Position numbers and translations under genes: made by a program | Shown: in pieces, positions 42,705 to 51,754 of the stretch | Layout: the number at the start of each line of letters is the position of its first letter | Numbering within the stretch: the first letter of the stretch is position 1 | Notes under the pieces: generated by a model | Seen by the model: only the letters and a program-made list of their open reading frames with translations | Databases searched by the model: none | Told to the model about the DNA's origin: nothing | From: Arthrobacter sp. ISL-95 | Lineage (GTDB): Bacteria; Actinomycetota; Actinomycetes; Actinomycetales; Micrococcaceae | Assembly: GCF_018613695.1 (NCBI RefSeq) | Contig: NZ_JAGGPR010000017.1 | Coordinates: forward strand, 1 to 64,000 | Length of the DNA stretch: 64,000 nt | Direction of reading: 5' to 3'

Positions 42705-42992
42705 TCAGCCGCCAGCCACGGATTGGATGATCAAAACCTCCTGGCCAGGCGCAACCTCCGTATCAAGACCTTTCACACGCCGGATCTCATCACCGTTCAC
42801 GTAAATATTCACGTAGCGGCGCAGCGCACCGGTTTCATCACGCAAACGCCTGGCCAGCACCGGATAATCTCCGGTTACCGAGTCCAGCAACTGTCCAACG
42901 GTCACAGCCCCGTCGGCGGACGCAGTCAGATAGGACTGTCCGCCGACGAGCGGCTGCAGGACGCCAGGCAACAGGACCGTAAAGTCAGCCAC
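42705..42992 (-). CDS. ThiS/MoaD-like ubiquitin-fold sulfur carrier
   Basis: 95 residues with the beta-grasp fold: FTVLLPGVLQPLVGGQ, TVGQLLDSVTGDYPVLARRL, RYVNIYVNGDEIRRVKGLDT, and GQEVLIIQSVAGG ending in the Gly-Gly needed for adenylation and thiocarboxylate formation. Starts at GTG 42992, seven bases after the stop of the BNR-repeat gene, so the two form an operon. No adenylating (ThiF/MoeB-like) partner is here. The pair MoaD-like plus BNR protein recurs in actinobacteria, but its role is not known to me. Confidence 0.85.
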   Translation of the reverse strand: MADFTVLLPGVLQPLVGGQSYLTASADGAVTVGQLLDSVTGDYPVLARRLRDETGALRRYVNIYVNGDEIRRVKGLDTEVAPGQEVLIIQSVAGG

Positions 42993-42999
42993 GACAGGC

Positions 43000-44223
43000 C
43001 TAACCAGGCACCGTGGCTTGGTCTTCGGGGTCCGGATCGCGAGTCTCTGCTGCGGCCTCCACGATTTCTTCAGCTTCCGCCACCAGTGTGGCTTCCGCCG
43101 CTGCCAGCGGGTTTTCCGCCCCTGCCGCGTGTCCAACCACGACGGCGGCACGCACGCAGAGCACGTCCGGCAAGTGAGATGCCACTTCAGCAAAGGTCTC
43201 GCCCTCGTCAGCGCTGGCATACACGGCGCCCCCGCGGGTTCCGAAGTACACGCCAGTGGGTTCGGCAGTGTCTACGGACGCCGCGTCCCGCAGCACGGCG
43301 TTGTACTCGTGGTCCGGCAGACCTGTGTGCAGCTCTTTCCACGTTCCGCCAGCATCGTCTGTGCGGTGGACACTGAGCTTGCTGTCCGGCGGAATGCGTT
43401 CGCCGTCAGCCTTCAACGGGATCACCCAGGCCGTGCCCTCGCGGCGGGGATGAGTCAGCATGACGAAGCCGAAGTCGGCCGGGAGTCCGTCCGCGATTGA
43501 ATCCCAGTTCTCACCGCCATCATCCGTGCGGTACACCCCATGATGGTTCTGCGCATACAAACGGTCCTCGACGGCGGCATCCGCCGCGATCTTGTGCACG
43601 CATTGGCCGAACTCGGGGTTGGGATCGGGCATGAAGTAGGCCGAAATTCCCTTGTTGCGCGCCTCCCAGGAGGCACCGCCGTCGAGCGATCTGTAAACGC
43701 CGCCCGTGCTCATGGCGATGTGAACCTTCTCCCCGGAAGGATCAACCACAATGGAGTGCGCCGCTGCTCCGCCGTAGCCGGCGCCCCATTCGCTGCGGTG
43801 AGGGTGGTCCCAGAGTCCGCGGTTCAGCTCGAAGTGCTCGCCGCCGTCGGTTGATTTCCATACAGAAATTGGCTCGCACCCGGCCCAGACAACTCCGGGG
43901 CGGGACTCGGCGTCGGGGTATATCTGCCAGATGCGCTCCAACGCGGCGTCGGTGCCGTCCGGAAACTTGATGGCGCCTTGCTCGGGCTCGGTCCATGTGG
44001 CGCCGAGGTCATCCGAGTGGGCCACTGTGGGTCCCCAGTGCTCGGACCGGACACCCACCATGATTCGTGTTTTGCCGTCCCGTGTATCTATCCCGATGCT
44101 GGGAATCTCACTCATCAGGAAGTGCGGGCCGGAGAGGGACCATTCTTTGCGGTCCGTGCTGTTTGCCAGCCACAGGCCTTTCTTGGTCCCGATCGCGATG
44201 ACGTAACTCTCTGCGGTAGCCAT
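43000..44223 (-). CDS. BNR/Asp-box (sialidase-like beta-propeller) protein
   Basis: 407 residues. Several Asp-box repeats (S-x-D-x-G-x-T/H-W/F): SDDLGATWTEP, STDGGEHFELN, SLDGGASWEAR, TDDGGENWDS, TDDAGGTWKEL, SADEGETFAEV. This marks a six- to seven-bladed propeller like sialidases or photosystem assembly factors; no sialidase catalytic set is evident. No signal peptide, so probably cytosolic. The last 45 residues are Ala/Glu-rich and lie outside the propeller. The start at 44223 has only a G-run close by; an ATG at 44232 is an alternative. Confidence 0.8.
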   Translation of the reverse strand: MATAESYVIAIGTKKGLWLANSTDRKEWSLSGPHFLMSEIPSIGIDTRDGKTRIMVGVRSEHWGPTVAHSDDLGATWTEPEQGAIKFPDGTDAALERIWQIYPDAESRPGVVWAGCEPISVWKSTDGGEHFELNRGLWDHPHRSEWGAGYGGAAAHSIVVDPSGEKVHIAMSTGGVYRSLDGGASWEARNKGISAYFMPDPNPEFGQCVHKIAADAAVEDRLYAQNHHGVYRTDDGGENWDSIADGLPADFGFVMLTHPRREGTAWVIPLKADGERIPPDSKLSVHRTDDAGGTWKELHTGLPDHEYNAVLRDAASVDTAEPTGVYFGTRGGAVYASADEGETFAEVASHLPDVLCVRAAVVVGHAAGAENPLAAAEATLVAEAEEIVEAAAETRDPDPEDQATVPG

Positions 44224-44343
44224 GAACCCCATCGAACCATCAGGGCGTGTGGGTGGCAACGATTTTTTGGGCGTATGTGGATAGTCCTTTTTCGGGCAAG
44301 AACAACCCTTACGGTTACAGTGCGGCCCAACTCTGAATCGTGA

Positions 44344-44371
44344 CGCGAAAATCAGAAAAAACTTTTTCGCG
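44344..44371. promoter_or_regulatory. CGCGAAAA dyad in metH upstream region
   Basis: CGCGAAAA (44344-44351) is exactly complementary to 44364-44371 across 12 A-rich bases. It sits between the divergent BNR gene and metH. Role unknown: operator or a weak terminator-like hairpin. Confidence 0.35.
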
Positions 44372-44409
44372 GGTGTGGTGAGTGCGGACAGAGTGGACCC
44401 GTTGCCCAC

Positions 44410-44437
44410 CTTTCATGAAAGTCCGTAGTACATGGAC
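44410..44437. promoter_or_regulatory. Two adjoining dyads before metH
   Basis: CTTTCATGAAAG (44410-44421) is a perfect 12-base palindrome; it abuts GTCC-nine bases-GGAC (44421-44437). They lie 42-69 bases before the metH start. Either could be a methionine- or B12-linked operator; no cobalamin or SAM riboswitch was found here. Confidence 0.4.
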
Positions 44438-44478
44438 ACACGACGCATAGTGTCGGGCCTCCCCCGTAACCTGTTCTT

Positions 44479-47400
44479 ATGGCCCGTTTTGCACTCGATA
44501 TTGATGCTGTCACACGCCCCGTCCGCTCCCAGTCACTGCTGGATGCGGTGAACCACCGGGTGGTCATTGCCGATGGCGCAATGGGCACTATGCTCCAGGA
44601 CCGGGAGTTGTCACTGGAGACCGACTTCCAAAACCTTGAGGGCTGTAACGAGATCCTCAATGACACCCGTCCGGATGTCATCGCAGACATCCACGACGCC
44701 TATTTCGCGGTGGGAATCGACGCCGTCGAAACCAATACCTTCGGCGCCAACTGGTCCAACCTGTCCGATTACGGCATTGATGACCGCATTGAGGAGCTCG
44801 CCCGCAAGGGTGCAGCCATTGCGCGCGAACGTGCGGAGGCCGCCGAGGCAGTAGACGGCAGGATGCGCTGGGTTCTGGGGTCCATGGGGCCCGGGACGAA
44901 GCTTCCCAGCCTCGGCCACACCAGTTACGACTACCTCAAGCAGACCTTCGCTTTGCAGGCAGAGGGCTTGATCAACGGCGGTGCCGACGCGTTCCTCATC
45001 GAGACCAGCCAGGATCTTCTGCAGACCAAGGCCGCAGTTAACGGCTGCAAGCAAGCGATCGTCTCCCGCGGCGTCCGCCTCCCCATCTTTGTGGAGGTGA
45101 CGGTGGAAACCACCGGAACCATGCTGATGGGTTCGGAGATCGGCGCTGCCCTCACCGCACTGGAGCCACTCGGCGTCGACGCCATCGGGTTGAACTGCGC
45201 CACCGGTCCGGATGAGATGAGCGAGCACCTTCGCCACCTGTCCAAGCAGTCTTCCGTGGCCATCGCCTGCATGCCCAACGCCGGGCTGCCGATCCTTGGC
45301 GCGAACGGCGCCCACTATCCGCTCTCCCCCACCGAACTCGCCACGGCGCATGAGCAGTTCGTACGCGAATTCGGCTTGGGCCTGGTGGGCGGCTGTTGCG
45401 GTACGACGCCGGCGCACATGGCCGCCGTCGTCGAACGTCTTGAAACCTTCCGCACCAACGGCAAAACGCCCGACGGCGGAACATCCGACGGCGTGACCGT
45501 CACCGGCGGCGCGAAAAGCGCACGCATACCCACCGAACGCGAAGCGGGCGTCGCTTCCCTTTATCACCACGTGCCGTTCGACCAGGAGTCCGCCTACCTT
45601 GCCATCGGTGAGCGAACCAACGCCAACGGTTCCAAGGCGTTCCGCCAAGCCATGCTGGAAGAGCGCTGGGATGACTGCGTGGATATCGCCCGCGAGCAGG
45701 TCCGAGTGGGGGCTCACCTGCTGGACGTGTGCATCGACTACGTGGGGCGCGACGGCGTCGCAGACATCAAGGAAATCGTCTCGCGTTTCGCGTCCGCATC
45801 AACGCTTCCCTTGGTGATCGACTCCACCGAACCACCCGTGCTGCAGGCCGGGCTCGAACACATTGGCGGACGCCCTGTGGTCAACTCCGTCAACTATGAG
45901 GACGGTGACGGCCCGGACAGCCGCTTTGCGCGCATCATGCCGCTTGTGAAGGAACACGGGACAGCAGTGATTGCCCTGACCATCGACGAACAAGGGCAAG
46001 CCCGCACCACTGAAGGCAAGGTGGCCATCGCTTCCCGCCTGGTGGATTCGCTGGTGGGTGAATGGGGAATGCGCGTCGAGGACATCATTGTGGACGCCCT
46101 GACGTTCCCCATCGCCACCGGCCAGGAAGAAACCCGCCGGGATGGCATCGAAACCATCGAGGCCATCCGCCAGATCACCACCAAGTACCCCGGTATTCAG
46201 ACCACCTTGGGTGTCTCCAACGTGTCCTTCGGCCTGAACCCTGCCGCGCGCATGGTGCTGAACTCAGTGTTCCTTCATGAGGCGGTGCAGGCCGGCCTGT
46301 CCAGCGGCATCATCGACGCAGCGAAGATCGTCCCGCTCGCGTCGCTGCCGGATGAACAGCGCAAAGTGGCCTTGGACCTCGTATGGGACCGCCGCGAGTA
46401 CGACTCCGACGGCAATGTCACGTATGACCCCTTGGCCATCATGCTCGACCTCTTCGCCGGCGTCGATACTGCAGCGCTCAAGGACCAGCGCGCAGCGGAA
46501 CTCGCCGCGCTGCCCACCGGGGAACGTTTGCAGCGGCGCATCATTGACGGCGAGGGCAAAGGCCTCGAGGAGGACCTGGACCTCGCACGCAGCGAAGGCA
46601 TGACCCCGCTGGGCATCATCAACGACCAACTGCTGGAGGGCATGAAGGTTGTGGGTGAGCGCTTCGGCGCCGGTGAGATGCAGCTTCCGTTCGTGCTGCA
46701 ATCCGCCGAGGTGATGAAGAACGCGGTGGCACTGCTCGAGCCGCACATGGAGAAGTCTGACTCTTCGGGCAAGGGCACCATGGTGATCGCCACCGTTCGC
46801 GGCGATGTGCACGATATTGGCAAGAACCTGGTGGACATCATCCTCACCAACAACGGCTACAAAGTGGTGAACATCGGCATCAAACAGGGCATTGCCGAGA
46901 TCATGGCCGCAGCGGAAGAGCATGACGCGGATGTGATCGGCATGTCCGGCCTGCTGGTGAAGTCCACCGTGGTGATGAAGGAAAACCTTGCCGAGCTCCA
47001 GTCCAGGGGCCTGGCGAAGAAGTGGCCCATCATCCTTGGCGGCGCTGCCCTGACCCGCGCCTACGTGGAGCAGGACCTGGCCGAGCAGTTTGAAGGGACC
47101 GTCAGGTACGCCAAGGACGCGTTTGAGGGCCTGGCCCTCATGGAACCGTTGGTGCAGGTGGCCCGCGGTGCTGACCCGGACGCCGTCGGGCTTCCGCCGC
47201 TGAAGAAGCGGATCCATAAGAGTGGCCCCAAGTTCACCGTGACCGAGCCCGAAGCGATGCCCGGCCGGTCCGACGTCGCCGCCGATAATCCCGTCCCGTC
47301 CCCGCCGTTCTGGGGCACACGCATTGTTCGCGGTGTCGCGTTGCACGACTACGCTGCGTTGCTGGATGAACGCGCCACCTTTATGGGTCAGTGGGGACTC

Positions 47401-48153
47401 AAGCCCGGCCGCGGCGATGACGGCGCCTCCTACGAGGAACTGGTGGAGCTCGAGGGACGGCCTCGCCTGCGGTACTGGCTGGACCGTATTCTCGGCGAAG
47501 GAATGCTTGACGCGTCCGTTGCTTACGGCTATTTCCCGGTGGTGGCCGAAGGAGAGCAGGTGGTGGTTCTACACCACGGCGAGGACAACGATGGCGCCCT
47601 CGGCTCCCCGGGGCTGCTCGCCCCGGATGGTGGCTCAGGCGGCCCACTCGGCACCGAGCGGCTGCGCTTCGACTTCCCACGCCAGCGGCGGGACCGGCAT
47701 TTGTGCCTTGCCGACTTCGTGCGCTCCCGGGAATCCGGCCAGATCGACGTCCTGCCGGTGCAACTGGTCACCGCCGGTGCGAAAATCGAGGAATTCACGT
47801 CCAAAATGTTCGCCGCCAACCAATACCGTGACTACTACGAGCTCAACGGCCTGGTCATGCAGCTCACCGAGGCACTGGCTGAATTCTGGCACGCGCGGAT
47901 CCGCTCCGAGCTGGGTTTCGCCGCCGAAGAGCCGAAGGACAAGGCCGGATACTTCAAGCTCGAATACCGAGGTGCCCGGTTCTCGCTGGGCTACCCGGCA
48001 TGCCCTGACATGGAGGACCGCCGCAAGGTCACCGAGTTACTGAAGCCCGAACGGATGGGCGTGGTCCTCAGCGACGAACTCATGCTGCACCCGGAGCAGT
48101 CCACGGACGCGTTCGTGTTCCACCACCCGGAGGCCAAGTACTTCAAGGTGTGA
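44479..48153 (+). CDS. metH: Cobalamin-dependent methionine synthase
   Basis: 1224 residues, full four-module enzyme. Transfers methyl from 5-methyl-THF to homocysteine via cobalamin. Homocysteine module about 25-330, zinc ligands Cys240 (LNCATG) and Cys306/Cys307 (GGCCGTT). Folate module about 360-630. Cap and B12 modules about 660-890, with the cobalt-ligating His778 in GDVHDIGKN. Reactivation domain about 930-1220, with SAM-binding RSELGF and YRGARFSLGYP. No ribosome site precedes the ATG, so it may be leaderless. It faces the ECF transporter, nine bases apart. Confidence 0.98.
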   Translation: MARFALDIDAVTRPVRSQSLLDAVNHRVVIADGAMGTMLQDRELSLETDFQNLEGCNEILNDTRPDVIADIHDAYFAVGIDAVETNTFGANWSNLSDYGIDDRIEELARKGAAIARERAEAAEAVDGRMRWVLGSMGPGTKLPSLGHTSYDYLKQTFALQAEGLINGGADAFLIETSQDLLQTKAAVNGCKQAIVSRGVRLPIFVEVTVETTGTMLMGSEIGAALTALEPLGVDAIGLNCATGPDEMSEHLRHLSKQSSVAIACMPNAGLPILGANGAHYPLSPTELATAHEQFVREFGLGLVGGCCGTTPAHMAAVVERLETFRTNGKTPDGGTSDGVTVTGGAKSARIPTEREAGVASLYHHVPFDQESAYLAIGERTNANGSKAFRQAMLEERWDDCVDIAREQVRVGAHLLDVCIDYVGRDGVADIKEIVSRFASASTLPLVIDSTEPPVLQAGLEHIGGRPVVNSVNYEDGDGPDSRFARIMPLVKEHGTAVIALTIDEQGQARTTEGKVAIASRLVDSLVGEWGMRVEDIIVDALTFPIATGQEETRRDGIETIEAIRQITTKYPGIQTTLGVSNVSFGLNPAARMVLNSVFLHEAVQAGLSSGIIDAAKIVPLASLPDEQRKVALDLVWDRREYDSDGNVTYDPLAIMLDLFAGVDTAALKDQRAAELAALPTGERLQRRIIDGEGKGLEEDLDLARSEGMTPLGIINDQLLEGMKVVGERFGAGEMQLPFVLQSAEVMKNAVALLEPHMEKSDSSGKGTMVIATVRGDVHDIGKNLVDIILTNNGYKVVNIGIKQGIAEIMAAAEEHDADVIGMSGLLVKSTVVMKENLAELQSRGLAKKWPIILGGAALTRAYVEQDLAEQFEGTVRYAKDAFEGLALMEPLVQVARGADPDAVGLPPLKKRIHKSGPKFTVTEPEAMPGRSDVAADNPVPSPPFWGTRIVRGVALHDYAALLDERATFMGQWGLKPGRGDDGASYEELVELEGRPRLRYWLDRILGEGMLDASVAYGYFPVVAEGEQVVVLHHGEDNDGALGSPGLLAPDGGSGGPLGTERLRFDFPRQRRDRHLCLADFVRSRESGQIDVLPVQLVTAGAKIEEFTSKMFAANQYRDYYELNGLVMQLTEALAEFWHARIRSELGFAAEEPKDKAGYFKLEYRGARFSLGYPACPDMEDRRKVTELLKPERMGVVLSDELMLHPEQSTDAFVFHHPEAKYFKV

Positions 48154-48162
48154 GCCGGCACC

Positions 48163-51075
48163 TCAAGGTGTGGGTTGGCGCTGGTCCTTGGCTGGGGTGT
48201 GGTGCGTCCGGGCGTTTTTCGTGCCCGGACCAGCACTTGGGTTGGCGCTTGCGTTGGCTCTTGGATGGCCACTTGAGTTGGACAGGGGCTTCGCCCGCCG
48301 GAAGGCGGCCAGGATAGCCCGTCCCACTACCGCGATCCCGATGATGGTGGTGATGGCGCGCAAGGTGTCCCAGCCCGCCGTCGAGGTCACCAGTGAGTAC
48401 AGCAGGAAGCTGCTGAGGTTGGTGGCCAGCGGAGCCCCCGGCGCATAGGAGATCCCGGTTCCGGCGCCCACGGCGAAGGGCCAGAACCATAGGTTGGTGA
48501 GCAGCCCGAACACGTAGGATGCCACAACGCCGTAGCCGCACAGCATCCACAGCTCGGCACGCCCCCGGACCCCGCGCGGGAGCAGCCCCGCACCCGCTCC
48601 CACCCAGGCGCACGCGAAAATCTGGAACGGCGACCACGGGCCAACACCGCTCCACAAGACGCTGGAAACGGCGATGGTCAGCGCGCCCAGGAGCATGCCG
48701 AAACGAGGGCCGAAAGCCCTTCCGGCCAGTATCAGCAGGATGAACACTGCTTCCACTCCCCCGACGCCGGTGCTCGCCACCCGGACCGCCGAACCTACTG
48801 CTGCCAAGACGCCGAGCAAAGCCACGGTGTGGGCGGAACGGACAGAACCGTCGAGAGTAAGGACGACGGCGACGACGGCGAGTGGTGCGATCGCCAGTGC
48901 AGCGAACGGGACGGCCGCGGCAGCATCCTGGGGCAAGGCCGCTGCGAGCAACGGCCAGCTGAACGCGCCGAGGGCAAGAAGGTTGGCGGCCGCGAGGATG
49001 GCTAGTTCCACGGGCCGGGGCAGCTTGCGTTGCGGGGCCCGCTTTACGCCCCCAACCACGGAAATACCACGCAGAGCAGGCCCCACACCGTGGGGGATCA
49101 GGTGGGTCGGCGGCGCGGAAACAGGGGCTGGTGCCACCCCGTCGTTCATCTGAACAATTCGTGCGCCGAGGCCGCTGGCGAAATCGTGATCGTGGGTGGC
49201 GATCAGGACCGCAGTACCGTCGTCCGCTGCCCTGCGCAGGGTCATGGATACTGCTTCGCGAGCCTTGGGATCGAGTCCTCGGGTGGGCTCATCGATCAGG
49301 AGGACTTGTGGGTCACCCATGGTTTGGAGGGCGATAGCCAGGATCCGCCGTTCGCCTGCCGACAGGTCCCGTGGGTGCTCGTTCGCAGTTGGAATGGAAT
49401 CACTTCCCCGCAAACGGACCAGGCGGGACTCGGCAGATTGCGGCACAATCTCTGCATTGCCAGCGCCGTTCCCTGCATTGCCAACGCCGTGCGCGTCGTT
49501 TTGCCGCCGGGCACGTGCCTGGCGACGATCCGCCGAACGAAGCTCGCCGGCCACTGTATCCCTGGTGAAAAGGTCGTCAGAAGCGTCGGGGACCAAGGCG
49601 GGTCGGCCGCCGGCCACGGTGCCGCTGGCTCCTTCACCGAGAGCGAGTGCCACCAGGAGCGAGGACTTCCCGGCGCCGTTCGGCCCCACCAGGGCAACAA
49701 TTTCACCGGCGTGCAGGGTCAGCGAGGCATCACGGACCAGCGGCTTTCCGTCCCGGTGCACGGAGAGTTGTGTCGCCGTAAGCACAGGCTCCTGCTGTGG
49801 TGACGGTGCCGAAGGGGCAGCGGCAGTGCAGGCTGAACTGACCTCAGTGAAGCGCGAAGGTGAGGGCGCAGCGCCTTCTACCAGCCCGTCGTCGTCGATT
49901 GTCCACCACGAGTCCGCAACGGGTATCAGGGGTTCTGCCCGGTGTTCGGCCACGATGACGCAGACGCCGGACTCCCGCGCCAGGTGGTCAAGGACGGCGA
50001 TGACACGGGAGCGGGCGGACGTGTCCAGATCGGCCAGCGGCTCGTCCACCAGGAGAAGGTTCGGTTGTTGCACCACGGCGGCGGCGATGGCCACGAGGGT
50101 GGCTTCGCCTGCGGAGAGAGTGCTCAGTTTGCGGTCCAGGAGGGCGGAGACCCCAACGCGCTCGGCGACATCCACTGTGCGGGCTTTGAAAACCTCGGAC
50201 GGTACCCGGTTCAGTTCCAGCGCCAGGGAGATCTCGTCCCGAACGCGGGTGCTGGCGAACGCTGCGCGGGGATTCTGCAGGACCACGCCAACCACCCCGG
50301 CAGTATCGCGGGGCGGCGTTGAAGCGCGATCCACGCCGGCTACGCGGACCGTGCCGGCGAGTTCTCCGCCGTCGACGTGGGAGAGGAGTCCCGCGATGCC
50401 TCGCAGGATGGTGGACTTGCCGGAGCCCGTGGGGCCGGTGATGACCGTGATGGAGCCGCTGGAAGGGACGAAACGGTCAACGCGCAGCTGCGTATTCCCT
50501 ATCCGGAATTGGGCGTCCGCGATCTCAAGCGGCACCTCTGCATCACCGGTGATCCGGTGCGTGGCCCGGCTCCCGAAGCCGCGCAGCTCCAACGCTGCAG
50601 CAACCCGGCCGGCATGTTCAAGGGTTCGCTCGAGGATAGGCACAAGGGCGCGGGGGCCAAGGCGTTCGCCCCGCAACCGGAAGGCCAGGCGGACGGAGCC
50701 AACAGCGTCGGCGAGCGCCGGGAGTGCCGCCCAGGCCACCACAAGGGTTCGGGCAATGCCCTGGAACGGCCCGCCTCGGGCGAGCCTAACGAAGCCCCGG
50801 GCAATGTCCACCCAGGCGTTGAGGACGCCGAACGCAAGGATCATCCCGGCAATCGGGAGGGCGGACAAAACGGCTTCCCATAGGCCAGGCACCGTTACCG
50901 GACCTAGGAAGACCACATGAGCGTACGGGGCGGGCAGCCGCACTGACGGCAGGTTCAGCAGGACCGGACCAATGGCGCCCGCTCCGTTGAAAAGGATGCG
51001 GTAGATGACCCGCGCCGCGACGAAGACGACGGCGAGCGCCGCGGCAGCCCGTAACGGCGCGGATCGAAAGGTCAT
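48163..51075 (-). CDS. Complete ECF-type vitamin transporter in one polypeptide (T-A-A-S fusion)
   Basis: 970 residues. EcfT-like membrane part about 1-175, with the coupling motif AALELRGFG. ATPase 1 about 180-400: Walker A GPTGSGKST (214-222), LSAGEATL, Walker B LLLVDEPLAD. ATPase 2 about 425-650: GPNGAGKSS, LSAGERRIL, VLLIDEPTRGLD. S-component about 690-920 with six helices (FILLILAGRAFGPRFGMLLG; VLWSGVGPWSPFQIF). A Gly/Asn-rich insert sits within ATPase 2 (about 534-546). The S part looks like cobalamin (CbrT-like) components, and metH is its neighbour. Overlaps the lipoprotein gene by four bases. Confidence 0.9.
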   Translation of the reverse strand: MTFRSAPLRAAAALAVVFVAARVIYRILFNGAGAIGPVLLNLPSVRLPAPYAHVVFLGPVTVPGLWEAVLSALPIAGMILAFGVLNAWVDIARGFVRLARGGPFQGIARTLVVAWAALPALADAVGSVRLAFRLRGERLGPRALVPILERTLEHAGRVAAALELRGFGSRATHRITGDAEVPLEIADAQFRIGNTQLRVDRFVPSSGSITVITGPTGSGKSTILRGIAGLLSHVDGGELAGTVRVAGVDRASTPPRDTAGVVGVVLQNPRAAFASTRVRDEISLALELNRVPSEVFKARTVDVAERVGVSALLDRKLSTLSAGEATLVAIAAAVVQQPNLLLVDEPLADLDTSARSRVIAVLDHLARESGVCVIVAEHRAEPLIPVADSWWTIDDDGLVEGAAPSPSRFTEVSSACTAAAPSAPSPQQEPVLTATQLSVHRDGKPLVRDASLTLHAGEIVALVGPNGAGKSSLLVALALGEGASGTVAGGRPALVPDASDDLFTRDTVAGELRSADRRQARARRQNDAHGVGNAGNGAGNAEIVPQSAESRLVRLRGSDSIPTANEHPRDLSAGERRILAIALQTMGDPQVLLIDEPTRGLDPKAREAVSMTLRRAADDGTAVLIATHDHDFASGLGARIVQMNDGVAPAPVSAPPTHLIPHGVGPALRGISVVGGVKRAPQRKLPRPVELAILAAANLLALGAFSWPLLAAALPQDAAAAVPFAALAIAPLAVVAVVLTLDGSVRSAHTVALLGVLAAVGSAVRVASTGVGGVEAVFILLILAGRAFGPRFGMLLGALTIAVSSVLWSGVGPWSPFQIFACAWVGAGAGLLPRGVRGRAELWMLCGYGVVASYVFGLLTNLWFWPFAVGAGTGISYAPGAPLATNLSSFLLYSLVTSTAGWDTLRAITTIIGIAVVGRAILAAFRRAKPLSNSSGHPRANASANPSAGPGTKNARTHHTPAKDQRQPTP

Positions 51076-51623
51076 GCCGTGGGTGCGGCCGGTGCGCCGT
51101 CCACCGCGAAGAGCAGTTCAAGGCTTTCTCCCGGCTTTACTTGCTGTGTTGCGAGGCCTTCCTGGGCGTAGGCCCAGTCACCGGCAGCCGGCTTGACCCA
51201 GATGGACCAGTAGGCGAATGCTGCGGGCATCTTGCCGCATTCTTCGCGGTATGTGCCGCCCTTGTGCGTGATGTCGAAGTCGACGGCGGGCACCCCGTTT
51301 ACGCGGCACACCAGTTCGGTGGGGTATTGGGTTGTTCCCTCGGTTTTCACGTCGGCCAGCTCGAGGACCTTGGCGGCGGTGGTGGGGGCGTCGACGTCCA
51401 CGCACACTGACTTGTTGGCGGCGTCCTGCTTCAGGGCGGCCGAGTCCACAATGACCTTCACGCCGGTACAGTTTTCGGATACTGCACTGGATGATGCCGT
51501 GGTTTCAGGTGCTGGGGAGCTGGGCGGGGTGGCGGCCGGCGTGGAACAGGCGGCGAGCGTCATGAGGAGACCAGCGGCGGCGAGGGAAGTCGCGGCGGCG
51601 GTGCGGAGCTTGGAGAAAGTCAC
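51072..51623 (-). CDS. Lipoprotein with DUF4430/transcobalamin-C-like domain
   Basis: 183 residues. Lipoprotein signal peptide with lipobox LAAC (Cys26), then a Ser/Thr/Pro linker, then a domain from about 53 (VKVIVDSAAL; DVDAPTTAAKVLELADVKTEG; TELVCRVNGVP; YWSIWVKPAAGDWAYAQEGLATQQVKPGESLELLF). The YWxxWv...W.y...G pattern matches DUF4430, the small domain shared with transcobalamin and intrinsic factor C-termini. It is upstream of and coupled to the ECF transporter (ATGA overlap), so it probably delivers the substrate, with cobalamin favoured. Confidence 0.85.
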   Translation of the reverse strand: MTFSKLRTAAATSLAAAGLLMTLAACSTPAATPPSSPAPETTASSSAVSENCTGVKVIVDSAALKQDAANKSVCVDVDAPTTAAKVLELADVKTEGTTQYPTELVCRVNGVPAVDFDITHKGGTYREECGKMPAAFAYWSIWVKPAAGDWAYAQEGLATQQVKPGESLELLFAVDGAPAAPTA

Positions 51624-51754
51624 GAGTCAAGGTTAGGGCGTTCAGTGTCCGCAGGCCCTTGGTATCGCGTTGTGTGACGTTATGCCTAGGCTGTGAGTGG
51701 CGAGTGAGCCTGGTTCCACCTGTGGATGACGGACAACGATGACGGAGAACAACG

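Noticed and set aside
44224..44478. Cobalamin or SAM riboswitch before metH
   Set aside because: No B12 box, no kink-turn or SAM core could be found by eye; only short dyads are present.
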